Shown here: piece after piece, positions 52,029 through 60,402 of the stretch
Layout of the letters: the number at the start of each line of letters is the position of its first letter
Position numbering within the stretch: position 1 is the first letter of the stretch
Assembly (NCBI GenBank): GCA_020444265.1
Contig: JAHLLH010000001.1
Location: 124,001-188,000, forward strand
Origin: a bacterium
GTDB taxonomy: Bacteria; Electryoneota; Electryoneia; Electryoneales; Electryoneaceae
Direction of reading: 5' to 3'
DNA: 64,000 bases
Program-made: the position numbers and the translations under genes
Notes under the pieces: model-generated
The model's database searches: none
Seen by the model: the letters and a program-made list of their open reading frames with translations, nothing else
Told to the model about the DNA's origin: nothing

Positions 52029-53780
52029 CTACCTCACTCCTGCCGCCGTCCCACCAGCACGTGGATCCGCAGCACCAAAATAGAGACCTGTTTCCGGATC
52101 GATCATCACACCCTGAACCACGCTGCCAAGGTCGTAGCGCACGACACGATGGCCCAACCGGTACAATTCCTTTGCGCAGTCGGGGGAGATTTCCGGGTCG
52201 ATGAAGAGGTAATCTGGCGACCACTGGTGATGGATGCGGGGGTCGCTGATCGCTTCCTGGATATCTGCACCGAAATCGATCACATTGACCACACTCTGCA
52301 AAGTTGATGTGATGATTCGCGGTCCACCTGCGGCACCAATCGCCATAAAGGGTTTGCCATCCTTCAGTACGAGGGTTGGTGTCATGCTGGAGAGGGGACG
52401 TTTCTCCGGGCGAATTGCATTGGCCTGTTCACCAATCAAGCCGAAGGCGTTCGGATGGCCCGGCTGGATGGAGAAATCGTCCATCGTATTGTTCAGGAAG
52501 AAGCCATTACTGCCCACAATCACCTTACTGCCAAAGTGGGTGTTGACCGATGTGGTTAGGGCGACCATGTTGCCCCACTGGTCAATCACCGACAGGTGGG
52601 AAGTGTGGGAGGGCTTGATCAGGGAATCGGGAGGATTCTCCATGTACATCCTCGGATCGCCTGGTCCACGAACCTTTCGTTCCCAAAGCGAGTTGATCGA
52701 GCTTCTCAGTTCAACTGCGTATTCTTTCGAGGTCAACCCTTCGGTAGGTACGTTGACAAAGGCCGGGTCGCCGAGGAAGTGGGAACGGTCTGCAAAGGCG
52801 GCTTCCATCGCCTCACCCAGGTGGTGGTAATAGCGCGCCGAATAGCGGTCAAACTGCTCGAGGTTCCATTCCTCCAGAATGTTGAGGATCTGGACGAGAT
52901 GAATCCCGCCCGAAGAAGGGGGCGGCATCGAATAGATGTCGTACCCACGATACTCACCGTGGATCGGCTCACGGACGATGGGGGTGTAATCGGCGAGGTC
53001 CTGTGCAGTGATGATTCCGCCGACCTCCTGCATGTAGCGGGCAAATTCTTCGGCGGTCTCGCCACGGTAAAACTCATCCCCGCCATCCTTCGCGATTCGC
53101 TTCAGGGTGGAGGCAAGATCTTTCTGGATGAAACGGTCTCCGACACTCCAGGTGGTGGTGTCGGATTTGAACATCACCGCGCCGGATGTCTCGTACTGTT
53201 GGAAATAGGGGCCGGCCGCTTCGAAAATTGCTCCCTGCGAAGGAGTCAGAATGAAACCTTTGTCCGCCGCAGAAATCGCGTCCTTCATGATTCGGGAGCG
53301 CTTCATGCTGCCGTAGCGCTTCAATGCTTCTTCACGAGCCGCAACCGATCCCGGCACACCACCGGCTAGCGGGCCGTAGGTGGACAATCCCGGAATGACT
53401 GCACCAGCCGTATCGAGATACATATTCTGTTTCGCCGCTGCGGGGGCGGATTCACGACCATCAATCGTGATTACCGACCCATCCTTCGCCCAGTGGACCA
53501 CCCAGAACTCCCCTCCGCCGAGCCCTTCGCTGTATGGAGTGACCACATCGAGGGTATAAATGGCTGCAAGTGCGGCATCCACCGCGTTGCCACCATCTTC
53601 AAGCACCTTTTGAGCTGCTGCAGTTGCCAGCGGATGCGCGGTTGACGCCATTCCTTTGCTGCTCCAGGCGGGATCGGGTGCTGCTGCATGGGTTTGTCCT
53701 ACTGGAAACAAGATCGCTGTGAAGAGCAACAGCGCTAGAAAGATGAATCGTGAGGGTCGGGAGTGGGGGTGACTAAACAT
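52029..53780 (-). CDS. ggt: Gamma-glutamyltransferase
   Basis: 583 residues. Signal peptide (FIFLALLLFTAILFPVGQTHA). Family motifs: KVLEDGGNAVDAALAAI at the N-terminus, the autocatalytic nucleophile T393 in SHTSHLSVIDQWGN, then NNTMDDFSIQ, PLSSMTPTLVLKDGKPF and AAGGPRIITSTLQ. The proenzyme is cleaved before T393 into large and small subunits and transfers or hydrolyses gamma-glutamyl groups, mainly of glutathione, in the periplasm. ATG 53780 is chosen because it starts the signal peptide; the longer frame to 54020 is antisense-like. It is 67 nt upstream of the nuclease-helicase. Confidence 0.95.
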   Translation of the reverse strand: MFSHPHSRPSRFIFLALLLFTAILFPVGQTHAAAPDPAWSSKGMASTAHPLATAAAQKVLEDGGNAVDAALAAIYTLDVVTPYSEGLGGGEFWVVHWAKDGSVITIDGRESAPAAAKQNMYLDTAGAVIPGLSTYGPLAGGVPGSVAAREEALKRYGSMKRSRIMKDAISAADKGFILTPSQGAIFEAAGPYFQQYETSGAVMFKSDTTTWSVGDRFIQKDLASTLKRIAKDGGDEFYRGETAEEFARYMQEVGGIITAQDLADYTPIVREPIHGEYRGYDIYSMPPPSSGGIHLVQILNILEEWNLEQFDRYSARYYHHLGEAMEAAFADRSHFLGDPAFVNVPTEGLTSKEYAVELRSSINSLWERKVRGPGDPRMYMENPPDSLIKPSHTSHLSVIDQWGNMVALTTSVNTHFGSKVIVGSNGFFLNNTMDDFSIQPGHPNAFGLIGEQANAIRPEKRPLSSMTPTLVLKDGKPFMAIGAAGGPRIITSTLQSVVNVIDFGADIQEAISDPRIHHQWSPDYLFIDPEISPDCAKELYRLGHRVVRYDLGSVVQGVMIDPETGLYFGAADPRAGGTAAGVR

Positions 53781-54042
53781 GGGAGACCGTTCCTGGTTGA
53801 CGTGGTCGTAGTGATAGTGGCGGAAAGGTAGGACGGGCTTGGGATGGACGCAACTACTGAGCGGCGTGTCGTCCTTGCCTGTTTCGAGCAAGTGTCCAGG
53901 AGGCTGGCTCATCGCTCGAAGCCGGACTGCCGCATGGAGGCTCGGCGATCCACAAAAGTACCACACGAGGAGCAGAGCGGAACGGGTGGGAAGAGCATGT
54001 CCCCTTGTGTATATTCTCACGAACCAAACGAGAGGGAGCTGA

Positions 54043-54666
54043 GTGAATCATTACGTCGCTATTGCCGGGAATATCGGAGTGGGGAAAACGACTATTACCA
54101 ACCTGATCGCCGAAGATCTCGGTTGGAAGGCCTGGTATGAACCGGTGATTGACAATCCTTATCTCGATGATTTCTATGCCGACATGAAGCGATGGAGCTT
54201 CCACCTTCAGGTGTACTTCCTCTCCAAACGATTCGAAGCGCAAAGAGAGATTTCGGCGAGCAGAAACTCCTGTATCCAGGACCGCACCATTTATGAGGAT
54301 GTCGAAATCTTTGCCCGCACGCTACATCGTCAAGGTTACATGGGCCCTCGTGACTTCGAAAACTATTCCGAACTGTTCCGCAACATGGTCAGCTACCTGC
54401 GTCCGCCCGACATGATCCTCTACCTCAGGGCTGATGTAGATGACCTGATTGGACGAATCAACAAGCGGGGGCGGGACAGTGAAAAGGGCATCGCACGCGA
54501 CTATCTGGCTGAGCTGAACCGTGCCTACGAAGGGTGGGCGGAGCGTGCCGTGAAAATCTGCCCCGTTCGGACAATTGAGACGACGAATGGTGAGTTCGAG
54601 AATGCCCGTGACGTTGCAGATCAGGCGATCAAGGAGATTCGTACCCATTTTGGGTTGATGCTGTAA
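54043..54666 (+). CDS. Deoxynucleoside kinase
   Basis: 207 residues starting with GTG at 54043, supported by GAGGGAGCTGA just upstream. P-loop GNIGVGKTT at residues 9-17, the DRX motif IQDRTIYED, and the lid arginines INKRGRDSEKG fit the dNK/dCK/dGK family. It phosphorylates deoxynucleosides in the salvage pathway; which base cannot be told. It is followed at 28 nt by methylmalonyl-CoA epimerase on the same strand. Confidence 0.92.
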   Translation: MNHYVAIAGNIGVGKTTITNLIAEDLGWKAWYEPVIDNPYLDDFYADMKRWSFHLQVYFLSKRFEAQREISASRNSCIQDRTIYEDVEIFARTLHRQGYMGPRDFENYSELFRNMVSYLRPPDMILYLRADVDDLIGRINKRGRDSEKGIARDYLAELNRAYEGWAERAVKICPVRTIETTNGEFENARDVADQAIKEIRTHFGLML

Positions 54667-54694
54667 AGAGAACCAAAACAACGAGTAATGATTC

Positions 54695-55099
54695 ATGATG
54701 AAGAAGATTGATCATATTGGCGTTGCCGTTCGTAGCCTCGATGAAAGCATCCCGCTCTATCGTGATGTGATGGGGATGCAGCTGCACGCCATTGAGGACG
54801 TGCCGGACCAAAAGGTGAAAGCTGCGATGTTTGAGGTAGGGGATGTTCACATCGAACTCCTCGAACCAACATCGCCCGACTCCCCCATCGCCAAGTTCCT
54901 TGAGAAAAACGGTCCCGGTATGCACCACATCTGCTACGAAGTGGATGATGTGGATGTCTCACTTGAGCAGATCGGTGAGAAAGGGGTTCGATTGATCGAC
55001 CAGCAGAGTCGTCCCGGTGCCGGAGGAAAGCGTGTTGGTTTCCTTCATCCAAAGAGCACGGGAAGTGTGCTGGTTGAACTCAATTCGATGAGTGATTAA
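54695..55099 (+). CDS. mce: Methylmalonyl-CoA epimerase
   Basis: 134 residues, full length for the vicinal-oxygen-chelate epimerase family. Metal ligands can be placed in KIDHIGVAV (His), PGMHHICYEV (His) and SVLVELNS (Glu). The enzyme interconverts (S)- and (R)-methylmalonyl-CoA, linking propionyl-CoA carboxylation with the B12-dependent mutase. The mutase itself is not in the window, but a cobalamin adenosyltransferase is at 25306. Two adjacent ATGs (54695, 54698) are possible. Confidence 0.93.
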   Translation: MMKKIDHIGVAVRSLDESIPLYRDVMGMQLHAIEDVPDQKVKAAMFEVGDVHIELLEPTSPDSPIAKFLEKNGPGMHHICYEVDDVDVSLEQIGEKGVRLIDQQSRPGAGGKRVGFLHPKSTGSVLVELNSMSD

Positions 55100-55132
55100 C
55101 GACAAGCTTTGCTGAACGAGAAGGGAGTTTCC

Positions 55133-56329
55133 ATGACGAAGGTGAAAGAGCACTGGCGGATAGCTACGAAAGCCATCCATGGTTTTGGAGGGGGGGATGC
55201 CGCGACGGGTGCAATCAGCCTTCCGATCTACCAGACCTCAACCTACCAGTTCCGCGATTCACAGCACGGGGCCGATCTGTTTAATGGCGAGGCGGATGGT
55301 TACATCTACTCACGCATTTCGAATCCCACCGTTGACGCTTTTCAGCGTGAAATCGCCTGCCTCGAAGGGGGAGAGGCTGCGCAGGCTTTGGGCTCAGGGA
55401 TGGCCGCTAGCTTCAATGCGATCATGACCGACTGCAAGTCCGGGGATAGCTACATCTCGAGTGAGACGGTCTATGGTGGAACGCACGCGTTGACGGATCA
55501 TGTGATGCCGCGTTTTGGCGTTACCGGGATCGAGGTAGATTTCACCGATTTGAATGTGGTCGAGGATGCTATCAAGAAGGCAAAGAACCCGAAGGTGCTT
55601 TTCTTCGAGACTCCGGCTAACCCGACCCTGGCAATCCTGGATATCAAGGCACTTGCTGAACTCGGCCACAAGCATGGGCTGACTGTCGTTGTCGACAACA
55701 CCTTTGCCACCCCGATTCTGCAGCGTCCGCTTGAATACGGTGTCGATGTGGTCATGCACTCCGCGACCAAGTACATTGGTGGGCATGGTGATGTTGTTGC
55801 CGGGTGTGTGGTTGGTAAGCAGGAGTACATCGACCGTCTGCGCAACGATGTCTACATTGACACCGGCGCGACCATGGCACCGCTGAACGCCTGGCTGCTG
55901 CTGCGCGGTCTGAAGACCCTGCCGATCCGGATGAAAGCGCACTGCGAAAACGCGATGAAGATCGCGCAGTTCCTCGTCTTCCATCCGAAAGTCAAGGTCG
56001 TTCATTATCCCGGCCTTTCATCGAACACGGGTCACGAGCTTGCGAAACGCCAGATGAGCGGCTTCGGTGGCATGATTGCTTTTGAAATCGATGGTGGCTT
56101 CGAGGAAGGGAAGAAGCTGATGGATGCCGTCGAACTTGCAAAGGTTGCCGTCAGCTTGGGCGATTGCGACACGCTGGTTTGCCATCCAGCCTCCACGACT
56201 CACTCGACCTACGAGAAAACAGTTCGCGAAAAAGCTGGGATCAAAGATAATCTCATCCGTCTATCGGTCGGTATCGAAGACCCGGCGGACATCATGGATG
56301 ACCTCAACCAGGCGCTGCGTGTTCTCTGA
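55133..56329 (+). CDS. Trans-sulfuration PLP enzyme (cystathionine gamma-lyase/synthase or methionine gamma-lyase type)
   Basis: 398 residues of the Cys/Met metabolism PLP family. Signatures: YSRISNPTVDAFQREIACLEGGE, in part SRISNPTVDAF, the substrate loop VYGGTHALTDHV, PLP lysine K213 in VMHSATKYIGGHGD and the C-terminal HPASTTHS. Overall sequence is closest in feel to methionine gamma-lyases, but the active-site position that is Cys in classic MGL (YGCT) is Gly here (YGGT), as in cystathionine gamma-synthase and -lyase. The reaction therefore stays open. ATG 55133 follows AAGGGAG. It ends the dNK-mce operon. Confidence 0.88.
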   Translation: MTKVKEHWRIATKAIHGFGGGDAATGAISLPIYQTSTYQFRDSQHGADLFNGEADGYIYSRISNPTVDAFQREIACLEGGEAAQALGSGMAASFNAIMTDCKSGDSYISSETVYGGTHALTDHVMPRFGVTGIEVDFTDLNVVEDAIKKAKNPKVLFFETPANPTLAILDIKALAELGHKHGLTVVVDNTFATPILQRPLEYGVDVVMHSATKYIGGHGDVVAGCVVGKQEYIDRLRNDVYIDTGATMAPLNAWLLLRGLKTLPIRMKAHCENAMKIAQFLVFHPKVKVVHYPGLSSNTGHELAKRQMSGFGGMIAFEIDGGFEEGKKLMDAVELAKVAVSLGDCDTLVCHPASTTHSTYEKTVREKAGIKDNLIRLSVGIEDPADIMDDLNQALRVL

Positions 56330-56355
56330 TTAACAGCAACCTGATTGCCACAAAT

Positions 56356-56390
56356 AACGGGGACGGGTGATTTACCTGTCCCCGTTCTCT
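56356..56390 (+). terminator. Intrinsic terminator after the PLP-enzyme gene
   Basis: 12-bp stem AACGGGGACGGG/CCTGTCCCCGTT with one G-T pair and a 7-base loop, then CTCT. Confidence 0.8.
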
Positions 56391-56525
56391 CTGGTACCCC
56401 GTTCTTCTCTAATGATTACTGTAAGTCCTTGTTATATTACAAGAAAGCCAACATGCCCCACCGGCTCTAAATCTAGCAAATCCTCAAAGACTCTCCTTGA
56501 CCTGAGCCTAAATTTAGTACTTATT

Positions 56526-56538
56526 AGGAATGATTCCT
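56526..56538. promoter_or_regulatory. Candidate autoregulatory operator of the PerR-like gene
   Basis: AGGAATGATTCCT, a 6-1-6 palindrome, sits 13 bases before the start codon and directly upstream of the AGGAG site. A second palindrome, CTAAATTTAG, lies at 56508-56517. Position and symmetry fit binding by a Fur/PerR dimer; the sequence is not a textbook PerR or Fur box. Confidence 0.45.
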
Positions 56539-56551
56539 GATTAGGAGAAAG

Positions 56552-56941
56552 ATGTCCGAAACGCCTACAAGAATGACGCGGCAACGATCCATTCTGCTCG
56601 AGGTTCTTCGCGAGTCGCACGCTCATCCGACCGCGGACGAGTTGCATTCGAAGGTTCGGGAGAAGCTCCCTAATGTCAGCCTGGCAACGGTGTACCGTAA
56701 CTTGGAACTGCTGACCAACCAGGGTGAAATCCGCACCATCGAGCTCCCGGGTATGCCGAGACGGTACGATGGCGACACCTACCCGCATTACCACCTGCAC
56801 TGTGTGGAATGCGGACGAATTGTGGACATCGACCACCGGGTGTTGCCTGACATGGGGACGTTGCTGAAAAAGACGGGTCGTTTCGAAGTGCTCCGCATGC
56901 GCTTGGAACTCGAGGGCATCTGCGAGGATTGCAGGAAGTAA
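56552..56941 (+). CDS. Fur-family regulator, PerR-like
   Basis: 129 residues. Winged helix with HPTADELHSKV and LPNVSLATVYRNLELL. Structural zinc cysteines C84-C87 (CVECG) and C124-C127 (CEDC). The regulatory metal ligands align with B. subtilis PerR as H25, D73, H79, H81 and D92. The residue after IV is Asp (GRIVDID), which favours PerR over Fur, where it is usually Glu. PerR senses peroxide by iron-catalysed histidine oxidation. The gene opens a run of ferritin-like and superoxide dismutase genes, which supports a peroxide and iron role. ATG 56552 follows TTAGGAGAAAG. Confidence 0.88.
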   Translation: MSETPTRMTRQRSILLEVLRESHAHPTADELHSKVREKLPNVSLATVYRNLELLTNQGEIRTIELPGMPRRYDGDTYPHYHLHCVECGRIVDIDHRVLPDMGTLLKKTGRFEVLRMRLELEGICEDCRK

Positions 56942-56980
56942 GGAGAGGCTGATTCTGGCTCTTTGACAAGCGATTGGACG

Positions 56981-57009
56981 AAAAAGTGTGGTGACAATCA
57001 CCACCTTTT
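56981..57009 (+). terminator. Terminator after the PerR-like gene
   Basis: GTGGTGA/TCACCAC stem with CAA loop, AAAAA before and CCTTTTC after. Confidence 0.65.
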
Positions 57010-57021
57010 CGGTTGTTCGTC

Positions 57022-57043
57022 ACAAAGTAATTAGATACTTTGT
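57022..57043. promoter_or_regulatory. 22-bp palindromic operator candidate
   Basis: ACAAAGTA-N6-TACTTTGT, an 8-bp perfect inverted repeat with a six-base spacer, lies in the promoter region of the ferritin-like gene at 57153, just past the perR-like terminator. Its spacing fits a homodimeric repressor. Confidence 0.5.
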
Positions 57044-57152
57044 TAATGATGGTGCAATGTCTCGATCCTGTCCTTTACAGGGTCGTAGCTCGAAAGCAGT
57101 CATCCATTGGATAAAACGATGATTGTGCACAATACAGCCAAAGGGGGGGGAT

Positions 57153-57590
57153 ATGTCGCAGAAAGAAGTTCAGGAACAAATCGTCGCCGATTTGAAAGAT
57201 TGGCAGAAGATCGAAAATGCTTCGATGTCTTCATGCAGCAGTATCCTCGAAAAGACGGATCATCCGCTGCTTCGCGCAGTGGTGGAAACAATCATGCGGG
57301 ATTCCCAGAACCATTACAATATTCAGCAATTGATTGTCGATTCGATGGAGAAGAAACCTTTCTCGCTAACACCTGAAGATGTCGCATCTGTCTGGGATGG
57401 CATCGAGAAGCACAACAGGCTGGAGAAGCGGACCGTGGAGATGGCCACGAAGCTTCTTGGTGAAGTCAAGGGACAGCACTTGACCGCCCAGCACTACCTG
57501 CTTCGCTACCTCCTGATTGACGAGGAAAAGCATAACGCTATGCTGGACATGCTCGAGAAAGTGAAAAACGATTTGTATCCTTATGCCTGA
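57153..57590 (+). CDS. Ferritin-like four-helix protein, function unknown
   Basis: 145 residues, helical throughout. Diiron-type residues occur at helix positions: WQKIENASMSS (Glu), MRDSQNHYNIQQL (His), HNRLEKRTVEMA (Glu) and LIDEEKHNAML (E-x-x-H). The pattern suggests a rubrerythrin/ferritin-superfamily di-metal site, but the first E-x-x-H is replaced by D-S-Q-N-H, so the site may be unusual. ATG 57153 follows a run of eight G residues (57143-57150) that acts as the SD. It lies downstream of the PerR-like gene. Confidence 0.75.
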   Translation: MSQKEVQEQIVADLKDWQKIENASMSSCSSILEKTDHPLLRAVVETIMRDSQNHYNIQQLIVDSMEKKPFSLTPEDVASVWDGIEKHNRLEKRTVEMATKLLGEVKGQHLTAQHYLLRYLLIDEEKHNAMLDMLEKVKNDLYPYA

Positions 57591-57616
57591 GAACTGATCG
57601 AGAGGCATATTTCTGC

Positions 57617-57651
57617 GGCTTGCATTTCAACTGAAATACAAGCCGTTTTTC
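57617..57651 (+). terminator. Terminator after the ferritin-like gene
   Basis: 14-bp stem CGGCTTGCATTTCA/TGAAATACAAGCCG with one mismatch, then TTTTTCTTG. Confidence 0.88.
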
Positions 57652-57714
57652 TTGTCTCCCGAATCCAATAGAAGACTTTCGTTGAAACGTGAACAACCAT
57701 ACAGGAGATCAACC

Positions 57715-58215
57715 ATGCTGAGCAAAAAGATCCAGAAGGCCTTTAACGAACAGATGACCTTCGAACTCTATTCCGGCTACATCTACATGTCAATGGCTGC
57801 CTGGTTCCGTACCCAGAACCTCGACGGTTTTGCGGCTTGGATGGAGAACCATGCCCGTGAAGAAGTGACCCATGGTATGAAGTTCTACACCTACCTCTAT
57901 GATCGTCTGTCCAGCGCCGAATTTGGCGCGATTGCCAAGCCGAAGACGACCTGGAAATCCCCGATCGAAGCTGTCAAGCAGGCTTTCGATCATGAGCAGG
58001 AAGTGACACGTCGCATCCACGAGCTCGTTGAACTCGCGGAGAACGAGAAGGACCACGCGTCCGTCAGCTTCCTCCAGTGGTTTGTAGACGAGCAGGTTGA
58101 AGAGGAGCAGGTTGTCGATGAGATTTACTCGCGCATGCAGTTGGTCGGCGACTTCAAGCCGGGTCTCTTCTTCCTTGACCGTGAACTGGCAAGCAGTGGC
58201 GCGTCGCAGGCCTAA
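57715..58215 (+). CDS. ftnA: Bacterial non-heme ferritin
   Basis: 166 residues, typical of FtnA. Ferroxidase residues are in place: Glu in MTFELYSGYIYM, E-x-x-H in AREEVTHGMKF, Glu in FDHEQEVTRR and Gln/Glu in VDEQVEEEQ. The protein forms a 24-mer that oxidises Fe(II) and stores ferric mineral. ATG 57715 follows ACAGGAGATC; the longer frame lacks support. It forms part of the iron and oxidative-stress island. Confidence 0.95.
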   Translation: MLSKKIQKAFNEQMTFELYSGYIYMSMAAWFRTQNLDGFAAWMENHAREEVTHGMKFYTYLYDRLSSAEFGAIAKPKTTWKSPIEAVKQAFDHEQEVTRRIHELVELAENEKDHASVSFLQWFVDEQVEEEQVVDEIYSRMQLVGDFKPGLFFLDRELASSGASQA

Positions 58216-58237
58216 GCTGATTCACTGAAATACGATG

Positions 58238-58318
58238 GGTCCACTCTGTCTCCGTATTGCTGTCCGTCTGGAACCTCCAGAAGGGAGAGGCATTACGGAA
58301 ACGGGGTGGACCTTTTTT
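58238..58318 (+). terminator. Nested three-stem RNA structure ending in a U tract (terminator or small RNA)
   Basis: Three nested helices are seen: GGTCCAC/GTGGACC (58238-58244 and 58306-58312), TCCGTA/TACGGA (58251-58256 and 58294-58299) and TCTGG/CCAGA (58267-58271 and 58277-58281), then TTTTTT. It is far larger than the other terminators of the window, about 80 nt. Confidence 0.65.
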
Positions 58319-58373
58319 CGTATTTTACCCGGGAAACAACAACTCAATTCGTGATAGAGAAGGAGCCGTAACG

Positions 58374-58907
58374 ATGGCGCAGGACGGAACCTCCATCCCG
58401 ACGGTGGAAGAAGCAATTACCACCGCAATCGAATTCGAAACAAAAGTGCGCGACACTTACCTCAAAGCGGTGGAAGCGGCTACGGATGAGACCGGACGAC
58501 GGGTATTCAAGCTGCTCGCGAAGGAAGAGCAGGGCCATCTGGACTACCTGAACAGCCGTTTGGACGAATGGCACAAGACGGGCCATGTTACTCCCGAAAA
58601 GCTCGCGACTGTGGTTCCTCCCAGTGAAGTGATTGAGGATCGAGCCTCGGCTTTGCGTGACAAACTTGCGGGTGAGGATCGCGGTGAAGAAGTGAAGATG
58701 CTGATGAAGGCCGAAGAGGTCGAAATAGAGACAAGCAACTTCTACGAGCTGATGGTCAATACCCTGAAGGATGAGGCCAGGGAGATGTTCGCTCGTTTTC
58801 TCGAGATCGAGCAGGGTCATCTTGCCATCGTCCGTGCCGAAATCGATGCCCTGAGTGGCACCGGCTACTTCTTCGAATTTGGGGAGTTCAACCTCGAAAA
58901 CGGTTGA
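58374..58907 (+). CDS. Rubrerythrin-like ferritin-family protein (no rubredoxin domain)
   Basis: 177 residues. Two E-x(n)-E-x-x-H helical pairs: AIEFETKVRDTYLKAVE with LLAKEEQGHLDYL, then KAEEVEIETSNFYELM with FLEIEQGHLAIV. This is the rubrerythrin/erythrin diiron pattern. The rubredoxin CxxC...CxxC domain is missing. Family members reduce peroxide or handle iron. ATG 58374 follows AAGGAGCCG. Its 3' end is 55 nt from the next ferritin-like gene. Confidence 0.85.
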   Translation: MAQDGTSIPTVEEAITTAIEFETKVRDTYLKAVEAATDETGRRVFKLLAKEEQGHLDYLNSRLDEWHKTGHVTPEKLATVVPPSEVIEDRASALRDKLAGEDRGEEVKMLMKAEEVEIETSNFYELMVNTLKDEAREMFARFLEIEQGHLAIVRAEIDALSGTGYFFEFGEFNLENG

Positions 58908-58962
58908 TTTTCCTGCGTGCTTAAGTGTTAGCGTTACAGACAGTGGACATTGGGGGTACAGA

Positions 58963-59463
58963 GTGGACAGGATAGTCGAAGGACTGAAAAAAGCCATTCG
59001 TTTTGAAGGGGATGGGCACAATTTTTACATGATGGCTGCAGGAAATACGTCCGACCCGAAAGGGAAAGAGGTGTTTGAGATGCTGGCACGTGAGGAACTT
59101 GCCCATGTACGTTTTCTCCGCACTCAGTATGATTCCATCATCAAGTCCGGAGCGCCCGACAAATCGGTCAAGCTGCCGAAACACCAGTCTCTGCAGGGCG
59201 ATCATCCCATCTTCTCAGATCGGCTGAAAGGTCGTATTAAGGATGCCCACATGGAAATGAGCGCACTTGCCATTGGCATTCAGCTCGAGCTCTCCTCGAT
59301 CCAGTTTTACAAAGGCGAGGCGGAAGCGTCCGACGATCCAGAGGTGCAACAGTTCTACACTGAGCTCGCCGAATGGGAAAAGGAACACTATGATGCCCTG
59401 CTACGTCAGCAGGACTCGCTGAAGGAAGACTACTGGTCGGCTGGCGGTTTCTCACCGTTTTAG
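58963..59463 (+). CDS. Rubrerythrin-like ferritin-family protein
   Basis: 166 residues starting with GTG 58963 (VDRIVEGLKKAIRFEGDGHNF). The upstream frame overlaps the previous gene. Diiron residues: IRFEGDGHNFYMMA, LAREELAHVRFL (E-x-x-H), GIQLELSSIQFYKG and LAEWEKEHYDALL (E-x-x-H). It pairs with the preceding protein as a probable second erythrin-type peroxidase or iron handler. No rubredoxin domain is present. A GGGGG tract precedes the GTG. Confidence 0.85.
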   Translation: MDRIVEGLKKAIRFEGDGHNFYMMAAGNTSDPKGKEVFEMLAREELAHVRFLRTQYDSIIKSGAPDKSVKLPKHQSLQGDHPIFSDRLKGRIKDAHMEMSALAIGIQLELSSIQFYKGEAEASDDPEVQQFYTELAEWEKEHYDALLRQQDSLKEDYWSAGGFSPF

Positions 59464-59492
59464 ACCGGTGTAGCCATCAGCACATCTTTTTG

Positions 59493-59518
59493 CCCCGGCT
59501 CTTGATGCCGGGGTTTTT
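59493..59518 (+). terminator. Intrinsic terminator after the rubrerythrin-like genes
   Basis: CCCCGGC/GCCGGGG stem, 7-base loop, then TTTTT. Confidence 0.93.
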
Positions 59519-59569
59519 GATGAGTGGGCTTTTTTCCTCAGGTGCAAGATGAACTGCAGGCTCATTCAA

Positions 59570-59599
59570 AAGGAAAACCCCGACATCGATCTGCCGGGG
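59570..59599 (-). terminator. Terminator of the first superoxide dismutase gene
   Basis: On the minus strand CCCCGGCA/TGTCGGGG (one G-T pair) with a six-base loop is followed by TTTTCCTTTTG. Confidence 0.85.
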
Positions 59600-59628
59600 T
59601 CAGAAGACTCCAAACAGTGCTACTGTTG

Positions 59629-60231
59629 CTACTTACAGCGTGCGTTCAGGTAACGCTGATTGACATTCTCCCAACTGACCAGGTTGTCGAGGAAGGCTGC
59701 GGTCCACTCAGGACGTTTGTTTTGGTATTTCAGGTAGTACGCATGTTCCCAGACATCGCAGACGAGCAATGGGACAATACCCTGTACGGCCAGGTTTTGG
59801 TGGATCTCGCTCTGGAGGACCAGCAGTTTGCCCAGCTCATCACTCCAGCCTAGAATGCCCCAACCACTCCCCTCAACTGAGTTGGTTGCAGCGAGGAACT
59901 GCTTTTTGAATGCATCAACCGATCCAAAATCATTGTCGATTTGAACAGCAATCTCACCCATCGGCTTCCCGCCGCCTTCGGGCTTCATGTTTTCCCAGAA
60001 AATGGTATGAAGCACATGGCCGCTGCCGTGGAATGCGAGTTCCTTGGAGAGAGCTTTCGCAGCAGCAAAATCACCTGATTCACGTGCTGCCTCGAGCTTC
60101 TCAAGAGCAGCATTCAGACCGTTGACATACCCGGCATGATGCTTGTCGTGATGCAGGGTCACCGTTTCTTTGTCGTACCAGGGTTCCAGTGCGTCATAGG
60201 CATAGGGCAAAGGAGGCAAGCTGTAGGACAT
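59629..60231 (-). CDS. Fe/Mn superoxide dismutase
   Basis: 200 residues. Metal ligands: H27 (TLHHDKHHAGYV), a second His in GSGHVLHTIFWENM, and Asp and His in VCDVWEHAYYLKYQN. The middle region GSGWGILGWSDELGKL is typical. It dismutates superoxide to O2 and H2O2 in the cytoplasm. The metal preference cannot be fixed by eye. It lies on the minus strand, next to a second, more divergent SOD gene. Confidence 0.95.
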   Translation of the reverse strand: MSYSLPPLPYAYDALEPWYDKETVTLHHDKHHAGYVNGLNAALEKLEAARESGDFAAAKALSKELAFHGSGHVLHTIFWENMKPEGGGKPMGEIAVQIDNDFGSVDAFKKQFLAATNSVEGSGWGILGWSDELGKLLVLQSEIHQNLAVQGIVPLLVCDVWEHAYYLKYQNKRPEWTAAFLDNLVSWENVNQRYLNARCK

Positions 60232-60349
60232 GTCGGACTCCTTGTCAGGGAAGAAGGCCCCGGACGGGGCGGACTGGGTATCTCTTCGAAGAAGATCGAA
60301 ACTCGTTGAAATGTCAAGCAGTTAGGGATGTCAAACTCCGGTATCCTGA

Positions 60350-60375
60350 GCAAAAAAGCGGCCCGAAGGCCGCTT
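60350..60375 (-). terminator. Terminator of the second superoxide dismutase gene
   Basis: On the minus strand AAGCGGCC-TTCG-GGCCGCTT is followed by TTTTGC. Confidence 0.9.
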
Positions 60376-60402
60376 TGGAATGCATCAGAACGAGAACCCG
60401 GA

